A stretch of 24,104 nucleotides of DNA, from positions 1 through 24,104 of IMG/VR virus record IMGVR_UViG_3300031251_000100. One strand, written 5' to 3'. How positions within the stretch are numbered: the first letter of the stretch is position 1; each line of letters begins with the position of its first letter. Under the pieces are notes generated by a model that saw only the letters and a program-made list of their open reading frames with translations, did no database searches and was not told where the DNA came from. A program made the translations under genes and the position numbers. Shown piece after piece: positions 8,153-16,692 of this stretch. Source of the stretch: a virus.

Positions 8153-9730
8153 TTAGCCGTTGGCGATATTGGTGATCGCGGCGAAGGCGAAGGGCGCGTA
8201 GTTCTGCAACACTTCGTCGGCGTACACGCCATACTCGTACCGGCGCGAACGGAGCGGCCATTCGATCTGGTAATAGTCCTGACGGGTGCGGACCTGGAGG
8301 ACGTTGCCGACACCCGACACCGGATACGGAATGCTCTTCGAGGTGAAGAGGACCGTGCCCGCTGGCATGTTCGGATGGACCTTGATGTCCACAACCGAGC
8401 CGCCCTGCATCGAGAACCGGTTCAGGTAGGTGCGGACCATGATGCCGCCGCCGATCGCGTCCTGAACGGTTTCGAAGACGAAGCGCTGCGCGGAGGTCGA
8501 ACCACCTTGCAGAATCTTCTTCGAGATGTTCAGGGCTTCCTGCGAGTTGACCCACATGGTATCGGGGCCGAGACGGTACGTGTCCCACATCGTTTTCAGA
8601 ACGGCGTCGATTTCGGCGATGCCACCCGATCCATCTGCGGTCAGCGGAGTTCCAATGCCCGCCGTGCCCGTGGCCATCGTGTAGATGGTTGAGCCGAGGG
8701 TCTGGGAAATGCCGCTCGCCAGGGTATTGCCGGCGCCGCCATTCACTTGATAGATTTGGCTCAGGATGCCGTCGAAGGACAGCGAGTTCCGGCTGTAGTC
8801 GGCGTTGAACGCCGTGCCGAGAACAACGACGCCAGGAGCAACCGCAGTGCCGGTTCCGACCGCAGTGGTGATCAGAGCCGAGTTGGTCGTGACAATCGCG
8901 CCGAGGACTGCGCCCGCGTAGGTCGCGCCCCAGAACACGGCGTAGGCCACTGCACCGGCGGTCGCCGGCCAGGAAGCCGAGACCGAGTTGGTGGAACCGC
9001 CGCCCGCCGTCGCAACGCTGACGTCTGCGGAAGCTTGGCTCGATCCACCGTTGATCACATCGGTCGAACCATCGATGTTCGTCCGGGTGAACTGGCCTTG
9101 GACGCCGCCGTTGAGCGACGCGGCAAGGTAGCCTTCGAGGGTCAACGCCACGACACCGACATGGACGGTCGTGCCGGAGGCAATCGCGCCACTGGTTGTC
9201 GAGGTGGAGATCGCGACAGTGCCGACCTGGCCGAGGGCCAATCCGGAGTTACCGCCGAGGATCATGGCCTCTTCGATGAGCATCAGGGATTCGAGGCCGG
9301 TCTTGGCGCCGATGGCGCGGACGTCGTCGAAGCCTTGGCCAGCGTAGGTCGCTTCGAAATCGACGTTGGTTTCGATGCCGAGACCCTTGTAGGAGGCAAT
9401 GTAGTTGAAGACGTTGACGGTCTGGGTCGAGTTACGATTGCCAGCCGACACACCGCCGCGCACACCGGCCATATTGACACCGGTCACTGCACGCCAGTTC
9501 GCCTGAATGCCGCCCTTGCCCGAGACGCGAGGAATCGAGTTGCGGAGGGGAGTCAGAACGGGATAGAGGAATTTCGCGCCGGCTTCCAGGTCGTAGTAGG
9601 TAAGGCCAGAGGTGGCCGTTCCGGACTGAGCGAAGGAGCTGGCTTTTCCGAGGGCCGCGTCCGGAGCGGACTGGGCCTTTTTGAGTGCTTCGATGGCCGC
9701 AGCAGCGGCCTCGGCGGGAGACATAGTCAT
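8153..9730 (-). CDS. major capsid protein with large beta-rich insertion
   Basis: A 525-residue protein following the protease/scaffold gene. The N-terminal part (YYDLEAGAKFLYPVLTPLRN, GKGGIQANWRAVTG, YKGLGIETNVDFEATYAGQG) and C-terminal part (RLGPDTMWVNSQEALNISKK, FVFETVQDAIGGG, IPYPVSGVGNVLQVRTRQDY, RRYEYGVYADEVLQNYAPFA) have the layout of an HK97-fold capsid protein. Residues about 172-312 interrupt this fold with a Gly/Ser/Thr/Val-rich region that includes SASWPATAGAVAYAVFWG and TTNSALITT, similar to a fibronectin-III or Ig-like domain, and is probably displayed outside the shell. Two ATGs (residues 1 and 3) are possible starts. A leader of about 130 bases separates the gene from the upstream protease. 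The identification rests on order, size and recognisable sequence. Confidence 0.9.
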   Translation of the reverse strand: MTMSPAEAAAAAIEALKKAQSAPDAALGKASSFAQSGTATSGLTYYDLEAGAKFLYPVLTPLRNSIPRVSGKGGIQANWRAVTGVNMAGVRGGVSAGNRNSTQTVNVFNYIASYKGLGIETNVDFEATYAGQGFDDVRAIGAKTGLESLMLIEEAMILGGNSGLALGQVGTVAISTSTTSGAIASGTTVHVGVVALTLEGYLAASLNGGVQGQFTRTNIDGSTDVINGGSSQASADVSVATAGGGSTNSVSASWPATAGAVAYAVFWGATYAGAVLGAIVTTNSALITTAVGTGTAVAPGVVVLGTAFNADYSRNSLSFDGILSQIYQVNGGAGNTLASGISQTLGSTIYTMATGTAGIGTPLTADGSGGIAEIDAVLKTMWDTYRLGPDTMWVNSQEALNISKKILQGGSTSAQRFVFETVQDAIGGGIMVRTYLNRFSMQGGSVVDIKVHPNMPAGTVLFTSKSIPYPVSGVGNVLQVRTRQDYYQIEWPLRSRRYEYGVYADEVLQNYAPFAFAAITNIANG

Positions 9731-9859
9731 GGTGAATTACTTCCGTGTTGGGGATGGGTTTCTAGGTTTGGCTCCTGCGTTGTGCCCGTCCCCGGACGCC
9801 GGATGATATAGAAGTTGAGGTCTAGTAGCCGTCCCCGGCACCGACCCCGATATTAGAAA

Positions 9860-11437
9860 TTAGCCGCCAAAAGCCATTGGCTTCTGTTGGGCCTTTTTAA
9901 AATGGTACATCGCCGCAAATTCCGGATCGCTGACGATTTTGTGCGCAATTTCGCGATCGTCGGCCTCTTCCTGCGCGGACTTCTCAACAGCTCCGGCGCG
10001 ACCCTGCAAGGGCAGCGGAAGGGGCTGTTCTTCGATATTCTTGACCTTCTCAAGGAGGGTCAGCAGAAGCCCGTTCTGCGATTCGAATTTCTTGGTGAAC
10101 ACCTCAATTTGGAGGCGGGCGAGCCGCAGCTCCTCGGGAACTGACTTCGCCAGCTCGGCGTCGGCGGCGGCCTTGGCAACCGCTTCGTTGGCGACACGGT
10201 CGGCTTCGGCTTTCTCCAGCGCGATCCGGGCGGCTTCCACTTCGGCCGCAGCTTCTGCTTCGGCCGCAGCCTTATCGGCAGCGCGTTTGGCGAGGATCGT
10301 CTCGACCTCGGCTTCCGGAAGCAATTTGCTAACGGCTGCGAAGGCTTCGTCGGACATTCCGTCAACGCTGGCGAGAATCGACTTGACCATTTCGTCGGAA
10401 ATCGCGGGACCTTCGACAATTTTGGCGGGCTCGACCGGGGTCGCGCGCTTGGCGACTTCGGCGGCGAGTTCTGCGAGCGCAGCGTCTGTTGACGCCGTCG
10501 CATCGGCAACGATCTTGGCCGCGTCGAACGCTTCGTTGTAGGCGATCATTTCCGCTTTTTTGGCGAACAGCGATCCGTCCCGATTCGACTTCCAAACTTG
10601 GTCGCCGTGCTCGTTATTCGAGGGTGTCGTGACGGATACCTTACCGGCCGCCTTTGCAGCCTCGGCTTCCGCTGCCTTCGCGAGTTCAGCAGCTTTCGCG
10701 GCTTCCTCTTCGGCTACTTTGGCGGCTTCGATCTCGGCAGCCTTCGCCAGTTCGGCGGCTTCCGCTTCCTTGGCGGCCGCAGCGGCTTTTTCGTATCCGG
10801 GGTCGGTCTCGGCTACCAGCTCGACGCGGGCCGCTTCAACGAATTCGCCCCATTTGTCGGAGCCGGCGGCTTTGGCAAGGTCGGCGGCGCGAGCCGCGAT
10901 TTCTGGATTGGTCGGCATCGCGGGTTGGGCCTCTTTGATGTGAAATTTGCGCAGCTCGACGGCACCGTCGGCTTTGATCATGGAAAACGTGGCGGAGGGC
11001 AGGCAGGGAAGATCGACGAGCGACACTTCGGAGGGCTGCGCGGTGTAGCGCTGCAACCCTGTGGTCTCATCTTTCCACCGTTTGATATACGCGCCGCCCT
11101 GGCTGAAACCGGTGTAGACGCCCTCGACGACCTTGTTCCATTCGGCGTCATCGACGACCTTGGCGCAGATTTCGATCTGCTTGGCGGCATCATTGAATTC
11201 GATTTGCGTGACCTTGCCGGCCGCGACGTGCCCGTGCATGGCGCGCAGATTGCCGAGGCTCTTGCCGTCGGTCGTCTTGGCGATGTTGCCGGACCATTTC
11301 TCGTAGTAGGGCTTCGTGGTGGCGTAATCGCAGACTTCGCCGGAAGCGTCTTCGGCCTCCGCCGTGGCAATCCCGTACACAAGGCGCTTCGCTGCATCGA
11401 CCTTGGTGATCGGGATGAACATCTGCAATTCAGGCAT
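9860..11437 (-). CDS. XkdF-like prohead protease fused to coiled-coil scaffold-like region
   Basis: A 525-residue protein. Residues 1-160 resemble the XkdF-type putative phage serine protease: MFIPITKVDAAKRLVYGIAT, MHGHVAAGKVTQIEF (His68/His70), GVYTGFSQGGAYIKRW (Ser112 candidate nucleophile) and QPSEVSLVDLPCLPSATF. Residues about 175-420 are Ala/Glu/Lys repeats with strong coiled-coil character, including many AAKAAE-like units. The end has a further helical segment and a basic C-terminus. Such a layout suggests a maturation protease joined to its scaffold, which would be removed during capsid expansion. The start at 11437 (MPELQMF) is preferred over a TTG four codons upstream because GGAG lies 6 bases before this ATG. 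It lies between the 114-aa gene and the capsid gene, as expected. Protease assignment is good; the scaffold role is inferred. Confidence 0.82.
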   Translation of the reverse strand: MPELQMFIPITKVDAAKRLVYGIATAEAEDASGEVCDYATTKPYYEKWSGNIAKTTDGKSLGNLRAMHGHVAAGKVTQIEFNDAAKQIEICAKVVDDAEWNKVVEGVYTGFSQGGAYIKRWKDETTGLQRYTAQPSEVSLVDLPCLPSATFSMIKADGAVELRKFHIKEAQPAMPTNPEIAARAADLAKAAGSDKWGEFVEAARVELVAETDPGYEKAAAAAKEAEAAELAKAAEIEAAKVAEEEAAKAAELAKAAEAEAAKAAGKVSVTTPSNNEHGDQVWKSNRDGSLFAKKAEMIAYNEAFDAAKIVADATASTDAALAELAAEVAKRATPVEPAKIVEGPAISDEMVKSILASVDGMSDEAFAAVSKLLPEAEVETILAKRAADKAAAEAEAAAEVEAARIALEKAEADRVANEAVAKAAADAELAKSVPEELRLARLQIEVFTKKFESQNGLLLTLLEKVKNIEEQPLPLPLQGRAGAVEKSAQEEADDREIAHKIVSDPEFAAMYHFKKAQQKPMAFGG

Positions 11438-11451
11438 CAAAGGCTCCAAAA

Positions 11452-11796
11452 TTATCCGTAGACGAGGTGGCCGGTGATCTTGTTGGCCTTGACAGCAAGG
11501 CCCGACAGGTGGGTCACGATGTATGAAAGGGCCGTCCCGGCCGCATAAGCCGCCCCTGTGGTGGCAATGGCGATATCACGGCGCGCGGCGCTCATCGGCG
11601 GAATAGCGACTGAAAACAAAGGAGTGTCGGTTCCAAAAACCGGCGCGGCCTTATTGTAGAACCATAGGACGATCCCGTCGTCGCTCCTGGAACTGTTAAA
11701 AATGTCGTAGGCATCCAAGGACGCAACGGCGCTCGCAGAGATGACGACCGGATTTAAGGTTCCGTCGTTTTTGACATTGAAAATCGCAGCGGCCAT
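11452..11796 (-). CDS. unknown small structural candidate, 114 aa
   Basis: A 114-residue protein between the portal-linked 47-aa gene and the protease gene. It starts MAAAIFNVKNDGTLNPVVIS and contains YDIFNSSRSDDGIVLWFYNK and AATGAAYAAGTA-like small-residue stretches; the whole is beta-rich with no charged coiled coil and no membrane segment. Its stop lies 14 bases before the protease start. The position within the head module suggests a head decoration or completion protein. I do not recognise the family and cannot be more precise. Confidence 0.7.
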   Translation of the reverse strand: MAAAIFNVKNDGTLNPVVISASAVASLDAYDIFNSSRSDDGIVLWFYNKAAPVFGTDTPLFSVAIPPMSAARRDIAIATTGAAYAAGTALSYIVTHLSGLAVKANKITGHLVYG

Positions 11797-11880
11797 TGTC
11801 GGTCGATCAGCTCTCTGGTCTTATAATTCGCGCAGCCTATAGATCAGGCAACCTAGACATATACCAAATAGACGCAGCCG

Positions 11881-12024
11881 TCAAATAAGTGGGCTGCCGA
11901 TACAAATCGGGGTGCCTGGCCACGTGATGAGGGTATCTTTGATTCCGAATGGGAAAGGAAACCCGATAAGGATGATGTTGTCTTTTCCGATAACGATGGT
12001 GGGTTCCATTCTAATATCCTTCAT
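11881..12024 (-). CDS. 47-aa protein coupled to portal gene
   Basis: A small gene of 47 codons plus stop. Its ATG (12024..12022) overlaps the portal stop TGA (12023..12021) as ATGA. GGAGG lies 7 bases upstream of that ATG, inside the end of the portal gene, which is a strong translation start. The product is beta-rich and hydrophobic: it begins MKDIRMEPTIVIGKDNIILI and ends GTPICIGSPLI, with few charges. It is followed by about 85 bases before the next gene. No family is recognised. The overlap, ribosome binding site and position in the head module argue that it is real despite its size. Confidence 0.72.
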   Translation of the reverse strand: MKDIRMEPTIVIGKDNIILIGFPFPFGIKDTLITWPGTPICIGSPLI

Positions 12025-13580
12025 TCTGCGTCCTCCAACAGTTTGCGTGCGGTTTCCCCCGGCCCGTCCTGAGCCTTTGGTTTCGTGGCTGCGGGCTTGC
12101 CCGCGCCGGTCCCCTGCGGCGCCGAACCTCCGCCCGCGCCGGGCGGCTGGCTCTGGGGCATAATTCCCTCGCTGATCTTTTCCTTCATGCCATCGATGGT
12201 ATTCGCGCCGATCGGCACGTACCCGAGCGCGGTGTAGACCATCGGTTGGCTGAAATCCGGATCAGGCATCGGGTCTTGGCCGATCTTCACCCGAACTTCG
12301 TTGATCGACAGGACCCCCGCCTTGACGTACCCATCGAGAATGACAGCCTGGGTACTCTCGTCGACCGAATCCTCTCCCGTGAAGGTGAATTCTACATCTG
12401 GGGCATGTAATTCATCCTGCACCACACCGTCGATCAATTCCTTGATCCACGCCATGATAGGGACGAGACCTTCTTCCTCGGCCTGGGCCTTTTGGGTTTG
12501 GGACGCTGCGCGATTTACTTGCTTGATCAGGGCCTGATTCGAAACCGAGAACGCGAAGCAGACGAGCCGCGCCAGCCAGTCGTCAAACTCGGCTTTCAGG
12601 TCCGGCTCTTTGGTCTGGATAAAGGTCTTCGCGACGCCGCCGGGGACAAACTTGGCCTTGCGGCGCTTGGCGTCGTCACCCTCGAAATACGCGTCCCAAT
12701 ACTTCTGATAGACGGCGATCTGGTCGGGGGTCCAATTGTCCGGAACGCCAATCAGCGAATCCGGGATGTTCCCCTCGGTGAAATAAGCCGTTGTGAAGCT
12801 CTGCCGGCGGAGGGCCATTGTAACGGTGGCGACGATCTGCTCCACGGGGGAGTAGCCGTACACCGTATTGACCCTGACGTTGCGAGGCTTATAGATCAAA
12901 TCCCGTAACGAGTAGTCGAGTGCGGGGTATCCTTTAAGGATTTGTTGATACGCGACAGGGTAAATCATCCCACGACCGCGCTTATACGGACGCGGGGTCC
13001 TGCCGAAATTGTCGATTACTGGCTTGATCGTGGCCCCGTCGATGGGAAGCAGCTCGATCAATTGTCCCGCGCGATTACGTTGCTTGTAAAGGGTCGGCGC
13101 GTCGATAACAAAGAGGTCTTCTAGCAAAATGCCGAGCCACTCGGAGAACGTGTGGTATCCGTCCGGCTTTTTGAAGAAGTCTGTGACGGTTTTGATTTGG
13201 GAATCAACATTCTTCCTGGTGTGGCGATCCTTGGGCTGCACGCTCCAACGGAGGCGCTTCGCCTGGTCCTTGCGGGTCTCGATGACGAGGCGCAGAAGGT
13301 CCCAACTATCGGCCATCGCCCGCAAAGTGGGGAAATCGAGGCCCTTGTAGACACGCGCGGTCGTGTTGAGGTTATAGCCGGAAGGGAAATCGAATTGGCG
13401 CCCGTCGACGCCCTCGGGGGCGATCGGGACAAGCGGCTGTAGGGGACCGAACCAGGCTGATCCGGGAACCTCTTTCGGGGCTGCTGCCTTGGAGTCGCCA
13501 TAGGTGACTGTCACGTCATAAGGCGTCTGGGTCGTCAGATAGGTCCCGGTTCGTCCGGCGCGAGTCGGTGCGGATGCCAC
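12021..13580 (-). CDS. portal protein
   Basis: A 519-residue protein located after the terminase and small 98-aa genes. It contains FPTLRAMADSWDLLRLVIET, KRLRWSVQPKD, WLGILLEDLFVIDAPTLYK, LIELLPIDGATIKPVID, GYSPVEQIVATVTMALRR, TEGNIPDSLIGVP and FTGEDSVDE, all with the feel of a siphophage portal of the HK97-like type. The dodecameric portal forms the DNA entry channel and binds the terminase. The last 50 residues are Gly/Pro/Lys-rich and probably disordered. The start is GTG at 13580, three bases after the stop of the preceding gene. The stop overlaps the 47-aa gene. Confidence in the role is high. Confidence 0.93.
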   Translation of the reverse strand: MASAPTRAGRTGTYLTTQTPYDVTVTYGDSKAAAPKEVPGSAWFGPLQPLVPIAPEGVDGRQFDFPSGYNLNTTARVYKGLDFPTLRAMADSWDLLRLVIETRKDQAKRLRWSVQPKDRHTRKNVDSQIKTVTDFFKKPDGYHTFSEWLGILLEDLFVIDAPTLYKQRNRAGQLIELLPIDGATIKPVIDNFGRTPRPYKRGRGMIYPVAYQQILKGYPALDYSLRDLIYKPRNVRVNTVYGYSPVEQIVATVTMALRRQSFTTAYFTEGNIPDSLIGVPDNWTPDQIAVYQKYWDAYFEGDDAKRRKAKFVPGGVAKTFIQTKEPDLKAEFDDWLARLVCFAFSVSNQALIKQVNRAASQTQKAQAEEEGLVPIMAWIKELIDGVVQDELHAPDVEFTFTGEDSVDESTQAVILDGYVKAGVLSINEVRVKIGQDPMPDPDFSQPMVYTALGYVPIGANTIDGMKEKISEGIMPQSQPPGAGGGSAPQGTGAGKPAATKPKAQDGPGETARKLLEDAE

Positions 13581-13583
13581 AGT

Positions 13584-13880
13584 TTAGACGACGCCCCCGC
13601 TAAGGCTGTGGGTCCAAGAGTTCCCAGTAAAGGTGACAACGACCCCGAGATCGGTATCGAGGTAGGTCTGCTTCTTCGCGGGATGCACGGGACGTTGGGC
13701 TGTCGTGCCTACGCGAGCGAACGGCCCAGCGACATTCACCCAACCGTTCGCTTCAAGGACGAGGCCATCGAAGGTCGGGACGTCAATCGTTGACCCTACG
13801 GCGCACTTATAGTGGCGCCCGTTTGCCGTCGTATCGATATGGGAGCCGTCGTCGGGCGGCGTAAGGCGCATATTTGGCAT
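13584..13880 (-). CDS. small unknown structural-type protein, 98 aa
   Basis: A 98-residue protein between terL and portal. I choose the ATG at 13880 (MPNMRLTPPDDGSHIDTTAN) because GAGGAG lies 9 bases upstream; a further in-frame ATG at 13910 lacks such a site. The first half has HYKCAVGSTIDVPTFDG and LVLEANGWVNVAG. The second half, KKQTYLDTDLGVVVTFTGNS followed by W-T, resembles the short Y-x-D-T-x-L-x-x-x-V-x-x-x-G-x-x-W unit found in many phage fibre, collar and decoration proteins. A head fibre or decoration function is possible, but this is inferred from one motif and location. Confidence 0.72.
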   Translation of the reverse strand: MPNMRLTPPDDGSHIDTTANGRHYKCAVGSTIDVPTFDGLVLEANGWVNVAGPFARVGTTAQRPVHPAKKQTYLDTDLGVVVTFTGNSWTHSLSGGVV

Positions 13881-13913
13881 TTTGGGAGACTCCTCTTCCT
13901 TTTCATACACCTA

Positions 13914-15383
13914 TTAGATAGCGCTGTCTAGTATGGGGTCTTTTCCTTTCCCTTCCGCCATATCCTCGGTCAGCCGGCGGTAGAACTCGATGATCCCGGT
14001 GCCGTCGGCGGCGCCCAAAAGCTCCGTGAAGGCCCACACGAAGGCGTCGGCGTGGTCGGGGCTGTCCTGCCCCTGATATCCGGCCGAGCTGAACGCGCAT
14101 AGCTGGTCTTCGAGCTTTCCGAACTTGCCGGCGTGGTGAATGCGGCCGGCCTCCGCGTGCGCGGCGATCGGCTCGGCCCGAACGACTTTGCCTCGCGACG
14201 CGCTCACCATTTTGATGTTGACGTTCGGATCCACGGCGAGAATCGTGGCGCGCACCAACTCGCCGCCGAAGTTGCTTTCCGCGATGATCGCGTCGGCCTG
14301 ATATTGATAGTAGGCAGAGACCGCTTTGATCGCCCACTCGCGCGGCGACGCGCGCAATGAGTAATCAGCCAGAAGGTATCCGTGGCCATTCATTCCTTTG
14401 GCCGCGACAACGATGCCGATCTCGTCGGCGCTCAGGTCTTCCTCGCTCTTGGCGCCAGACGGATCGACCGCGACGACGACGCGCTGCCGATCGGAGACCG
14501 GGATATCCGAAAGCTCGCATCGGTTGCGATCGATGGCCTCGTAGGACCAAAGCGCGCCGGCGACCTCGTCAACGTAGACGCCTTCATAGAACCGCTTTTT
14601 CTGCTTCTCTGGCATATAGGCGAGGGTGTCGAGAAACTCCTTTGAAAGGTTGTGGGCGTTGTCGACCGGATTGAGAAAGGCGCGCCCGTAGGCTTCTGGG
14701 TTCCTAAGTGAAAGGTTTGTCGAAGGATCGACCCCCAGCCCAAACAGCTTGTTTGTCCAGTGCGACTTACCGGTTGGGTTCAAATCAGCATAGAAGCGCT
14801 GCTGGATTTTTGGGTGAACCTGGGCGAGACGGGTCGTCGCGATCAAATAGGAAGCGTAGGGAATCTGCGACGTTTCGTTTGTGAAAATCGTGCTGAATTC
14901 CGTTCCGAGAATCTTCTCGACGCGCTCCTTGTCGTCGAGGCCGCCAACCCAAATCTGAGAATCGTTGGGAAGGACGAAATATCCTTCCTGGCGTCTCTCT
15001 TCTAGCTTCACGCCGGGGAAGCAGATGCGCATGACGTCGGGCAGCGTGCCGAGCGATATGGTGGCGCGCGCCGCGTTGCCGCGAAACCGGAGAATGGCGT
15101 GACGGCTGCCTTCGGCCTTCAACGCCCGGACCATGATGGCGCGCACGACGAGGAACGTCTTGCCGCTACGAGTTCCGCCGACGAGATTGCAATAGCGCTT
15201 CGTCGGGTCCGACAGAACAGCCCATGCTTTTTGCTGATTCTCGCTCAAGAGAACCTCGCCCGGCATGAGGGGTGGCTTTTTACCGGCGTCGAGCAGCCCG
15301 CGAATCACGGCCAGCCGCTCGGGGGACTGCCGTCCTCCGATCACGCGCATTTTCGAAAGTTCTGGAAGTTTGTGATCTTCCAC
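13914..15383 (-). CDS. terL: terminase large subunit
   Basis: A 489-residue ATPase/nuclease that packages DNA into the prohead. Walker A is GGTRSGKT (residues 69-76); the Walker B region is STIFTNETSQ (164-173), with Asn-Glu in place of the usual Asp-Glu, as in some TerL families. A DLNPTG coupling-type motif lies at 200-205. The RNase H-like nuclease half has VVVAVDPSG (Asp307), AIIAESNFGG (Glu369) and DSPDHADAF (Asp443/Asp446), giving the expected acidic cluster. The start is GTG at 15383 with GGAATG 7 bases upstream. It directly follows terS and precedes the 98-aa and portal genes. The assignment is secure. Confidence 0.96.
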   Translation of the reverse strand: MEDHKLPELSKMRVIGGRQSPERLAVIRGLLDAGKKPPLMPGEVLLSENQQKAWAVLSDPTKRYCNLVGGTRSGKTFLVVRAIMVRALKAEGSRHAILRFRGNAARATISLGTLPDVMRICFPGVKLEERRQEGYFVLPNDSQIWVGGLDDKERVEKILGTEFSTIFTNETSQIPYASYLIATTRLAQVHPKIQQRFYADLNPTGKSHWTNKLFGLGVDPSTNLSLRNPEAYGRAFLNPVDNAHNLSKEFLDTLAYMPEKQKKRFYEGVYVDEVAGALWSYEAIDRNRCELSDIPVSDRQRVVVAVDPSGAKSEEDLSADEIGIVVAAKGMNGHGYLLADYSLRASPREWAIKAVSAYYQYQADAIIAESNFGGELVRATILAVDPNVNIKMVSASRGKVVRAEPIAAHAEAGRIHHAGKFGKLEDQLCAFSSAGYQGQDSPDHADAFVWAFTELLGAADGTGIIEFYRRLTEDMAEGKGKDPILDSAI

Positions 15384-15385
15384 GA

Positions 15386-16033
15386 TCAGACATTCCGATC
15401 GTCAACACCGACATACTGAATGGGGATTCCTTCACCCCTCGTCTTTTCATCCAGCCCGTAGGCCACTCGTTCGAGACCCTGATGCCGGGTCATGATTCGG
15501 GAGATCGTTTCGGCGACGTCGGAGATATTCTGACGTGCTCCCATCAAAGGAGCCTCGACCAATTCCCCTTGTGCGTTCTCAATCACGATTGGTTTGCCAT
15601 CGAGCACGGCTTGGAGGCGGTCCATCATGGTCCGCAACATGCCGCTAAGGCGGCGCAGATCGCCGCGATGACCTTGCACAGCGGCGACGGCGGCTGCGGC
15701 CGCCCCCTGGATCATAATTTCCTGCTCTTGCGCGTACTTGGTGCTGGTCGGCGGGATGCCGTGGCCGGCGCCGACGGGCCGATTCTCTTTGTATTCGGTC
15801 AGGTGCTGCTCGGCGAGCCGATTTTGGACCGCGATATTGAAGCGGTCTTTAAGGTCTTGCTGCCACCCATGCTTGGCGGCATACCGGCTGAGAATATTTT
15901 CAGTGGTCCCGATGCGCTGGGCTATGATAGCTGTGGAGTAGGCCCCGGTGCGCCAAAGTTGCTTGCCGTAGATCCAATTGACCTTATTGCGCTTTTCAAC
16001 CTTGGGGACGACGGTTAATTCTGTGCTAGCCAT
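15386..16033 (-). CDS. terS: terminase small subunit (probable)
   Basis: A 215-residue protein just upstream of terL. Residues about 18-60 form a helix-turn-helix-like stretch: WIYGKQLWRTGAYSTAIIAQ, then RIGTTENILSRYAAKHGW, typical of small terminases that bind the packaging site. The middle is helical (LKDRFNIAVQNRLAEQHL, GAAAAAVAAVQGHRGDLRRL), suitable for oligomerisation. The C-terminal 30 residues are likely flexible. The stop lies 2 bases before the terL GTG. The role is well supported by position and the helix-turn-helix; sequence families of TerS vary widely, so no closer assignment is possible. Confidence 0.85.
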   Translation of the reverse strand: MASTELTVVPKVEKRNKVNWIYGKQLWRTGAYSTAIIAQRIGTTENILSRYAAKHGWQQDLKDRFNIAVQNRLAEQHLTEYKENRPVGAGHGIPPTSTKYAQEQEIMIQGAAAAAVAAVQGHRGDLRRLSGMLRTMMDRLQAVLDGKPIVIENAQGELVEAPLMGARQNISDVAETISRIMTRHQGLERVAYGLDEKTRGEGIPIQYVGVDDRNV

Positions 16034-16045
16034 TGGGACCTGTAA

Positions 16046-16375
16046 TTATGAATCGTATGAAATGTAGAAAACCGCTTGCCTATCCTGGCCCTGACCAACG
16101 ATCCGCATCTTGACGCGATCGGCCGATACCTTGGGCCATTTTAAAAGATGCTCGGCCCAATCGTAAGGCGCGCATCCGGACGCGACCGCCTTGTCGTGGA
16201 CTTGCTTCACCTTTGGATGGGCTTCTTCTGGGGTGACGTGCGATCGGTACCGAAGTAACTCGACCGCGTTGTCCATGATGCGCTCGGCCTTACCATTGCG
16301 CATATGGTCCAGGTCCACCAAACAGGCGTGTGGAACCATAGGGTAAGCGAAATTAAAGGCGTCCGAGTCGGTCAT
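16046..16375 (-). CDS. unknown protein, 109 aa
   Basis: A 109-residue protein whose ATG overlaps the preceding stop (ATGA at 16372-16375). It begins MTDSDAFNFAYPMVPHACLV and contains VELLRYRSHVTPEEAHPKVK, CAPYDWAEHLLKWPKVS and a strand-rich end MRIVGQGQDRQAVFYISYDS. No membrane segment, signal peptide or known catalytic motif is visible. As the second gene of the terminase operon it may assist packaging or be an unrelated small protein. The family is not recognised. Confidence 0.7.
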   Translation of the reverse strand: MTDSDAFNFAYPMVPHACLVDLDHMRNGKAERIMDNAVELLRYRSHVTPEEAHPKVKQVHDKAVASGCAPYDWAEHLLKWPKVSADRVKMRIVGQGQDRQAVFYISYDS

Positions 16376-16665
16376 CGGGACGCATGGAAATAATACACGG
16401 CTGGATCGCTCACTTTTGCGCCCAGGTGTGTAAGCCTCACCGACATTAGCTCGCAGTCTATGTATCCTTTTGATTTCGCGAATTTTTCTGCCTTTTCCAA
16501 GGTCGGCACGAAAGATCCCTCAAATTTCGATACCTTGATACGGAAGGTCATCGTCTCCGCGTCGTTAATCGGCTCGTAGATTACCGTCGGGACGGGTGGC
16601 GGTGGCGGCTCCGGGGGCAGAAAATGGCCCTTTAAAAGGTTCGTCCAATCAGGAAATGTCATCAT
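16372..16665 (-). CDS. unknown protein, 97 aa, first gene of the late operon
   Basis: I start this gene at the ATG pair 16665/16662 because GAGGA lies 8 bases upstream; an in-frame TTG at 16710 has no such site. The product begins MMTFPDWTNLLKGHFLPPEP, has a PPEPPPPPVPTVIYEP proline-rich linker, then a beta-rich region (MTFRIKVSKFEGSF) and a helix (LEKAEKFAKSKGYIDCEL). It has no recognised domain. It is the first gene after the promoter at 16771-16799, with a leader of about 100 bases that can form a long stem. The stop overlaps the 109-aa gene. Confidence 0.72.
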   Translation of the reverse strand: MMTFPDWTNLLKGHFLPPEPPPPPVPTVIYEPINDAETMTFRIKVSKFEGSFVPTLEKAEKFAKSKGYIDCELMSVRLTHLGAKVSDPAVYYFHASR

Positions 16666-16692
16666 TTCGTTTGTCCTCGTTGCGAGAGGGGT

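Noticed and set aside
7891-8394. Minus-strand 167-aa frame spanning the capsid/203-aa junction
   Set aside because: Arg/Ser/Pro-rich shadow overlapping two well-supported genes.
8747-9811. Plus-strand 354-aa open frame opposite the capsid gene
   Set aside because: A shadow of the high-GC capsid coding frame; rich in Arg/Gly with no domain.
9731-9859. Direct repeat of CCGGGGACGG in the capsid leader as a regulatory site
   Set aside because: Only two short GC-rich copies without promoter-like boxes; no support for a function.
13915-13930. Near-palindrome TAGATAGCGCTGTCTA
   Set aside because: It lies in the last codons of terL, has one mismatched pair and no promoter beside it; probably chance.
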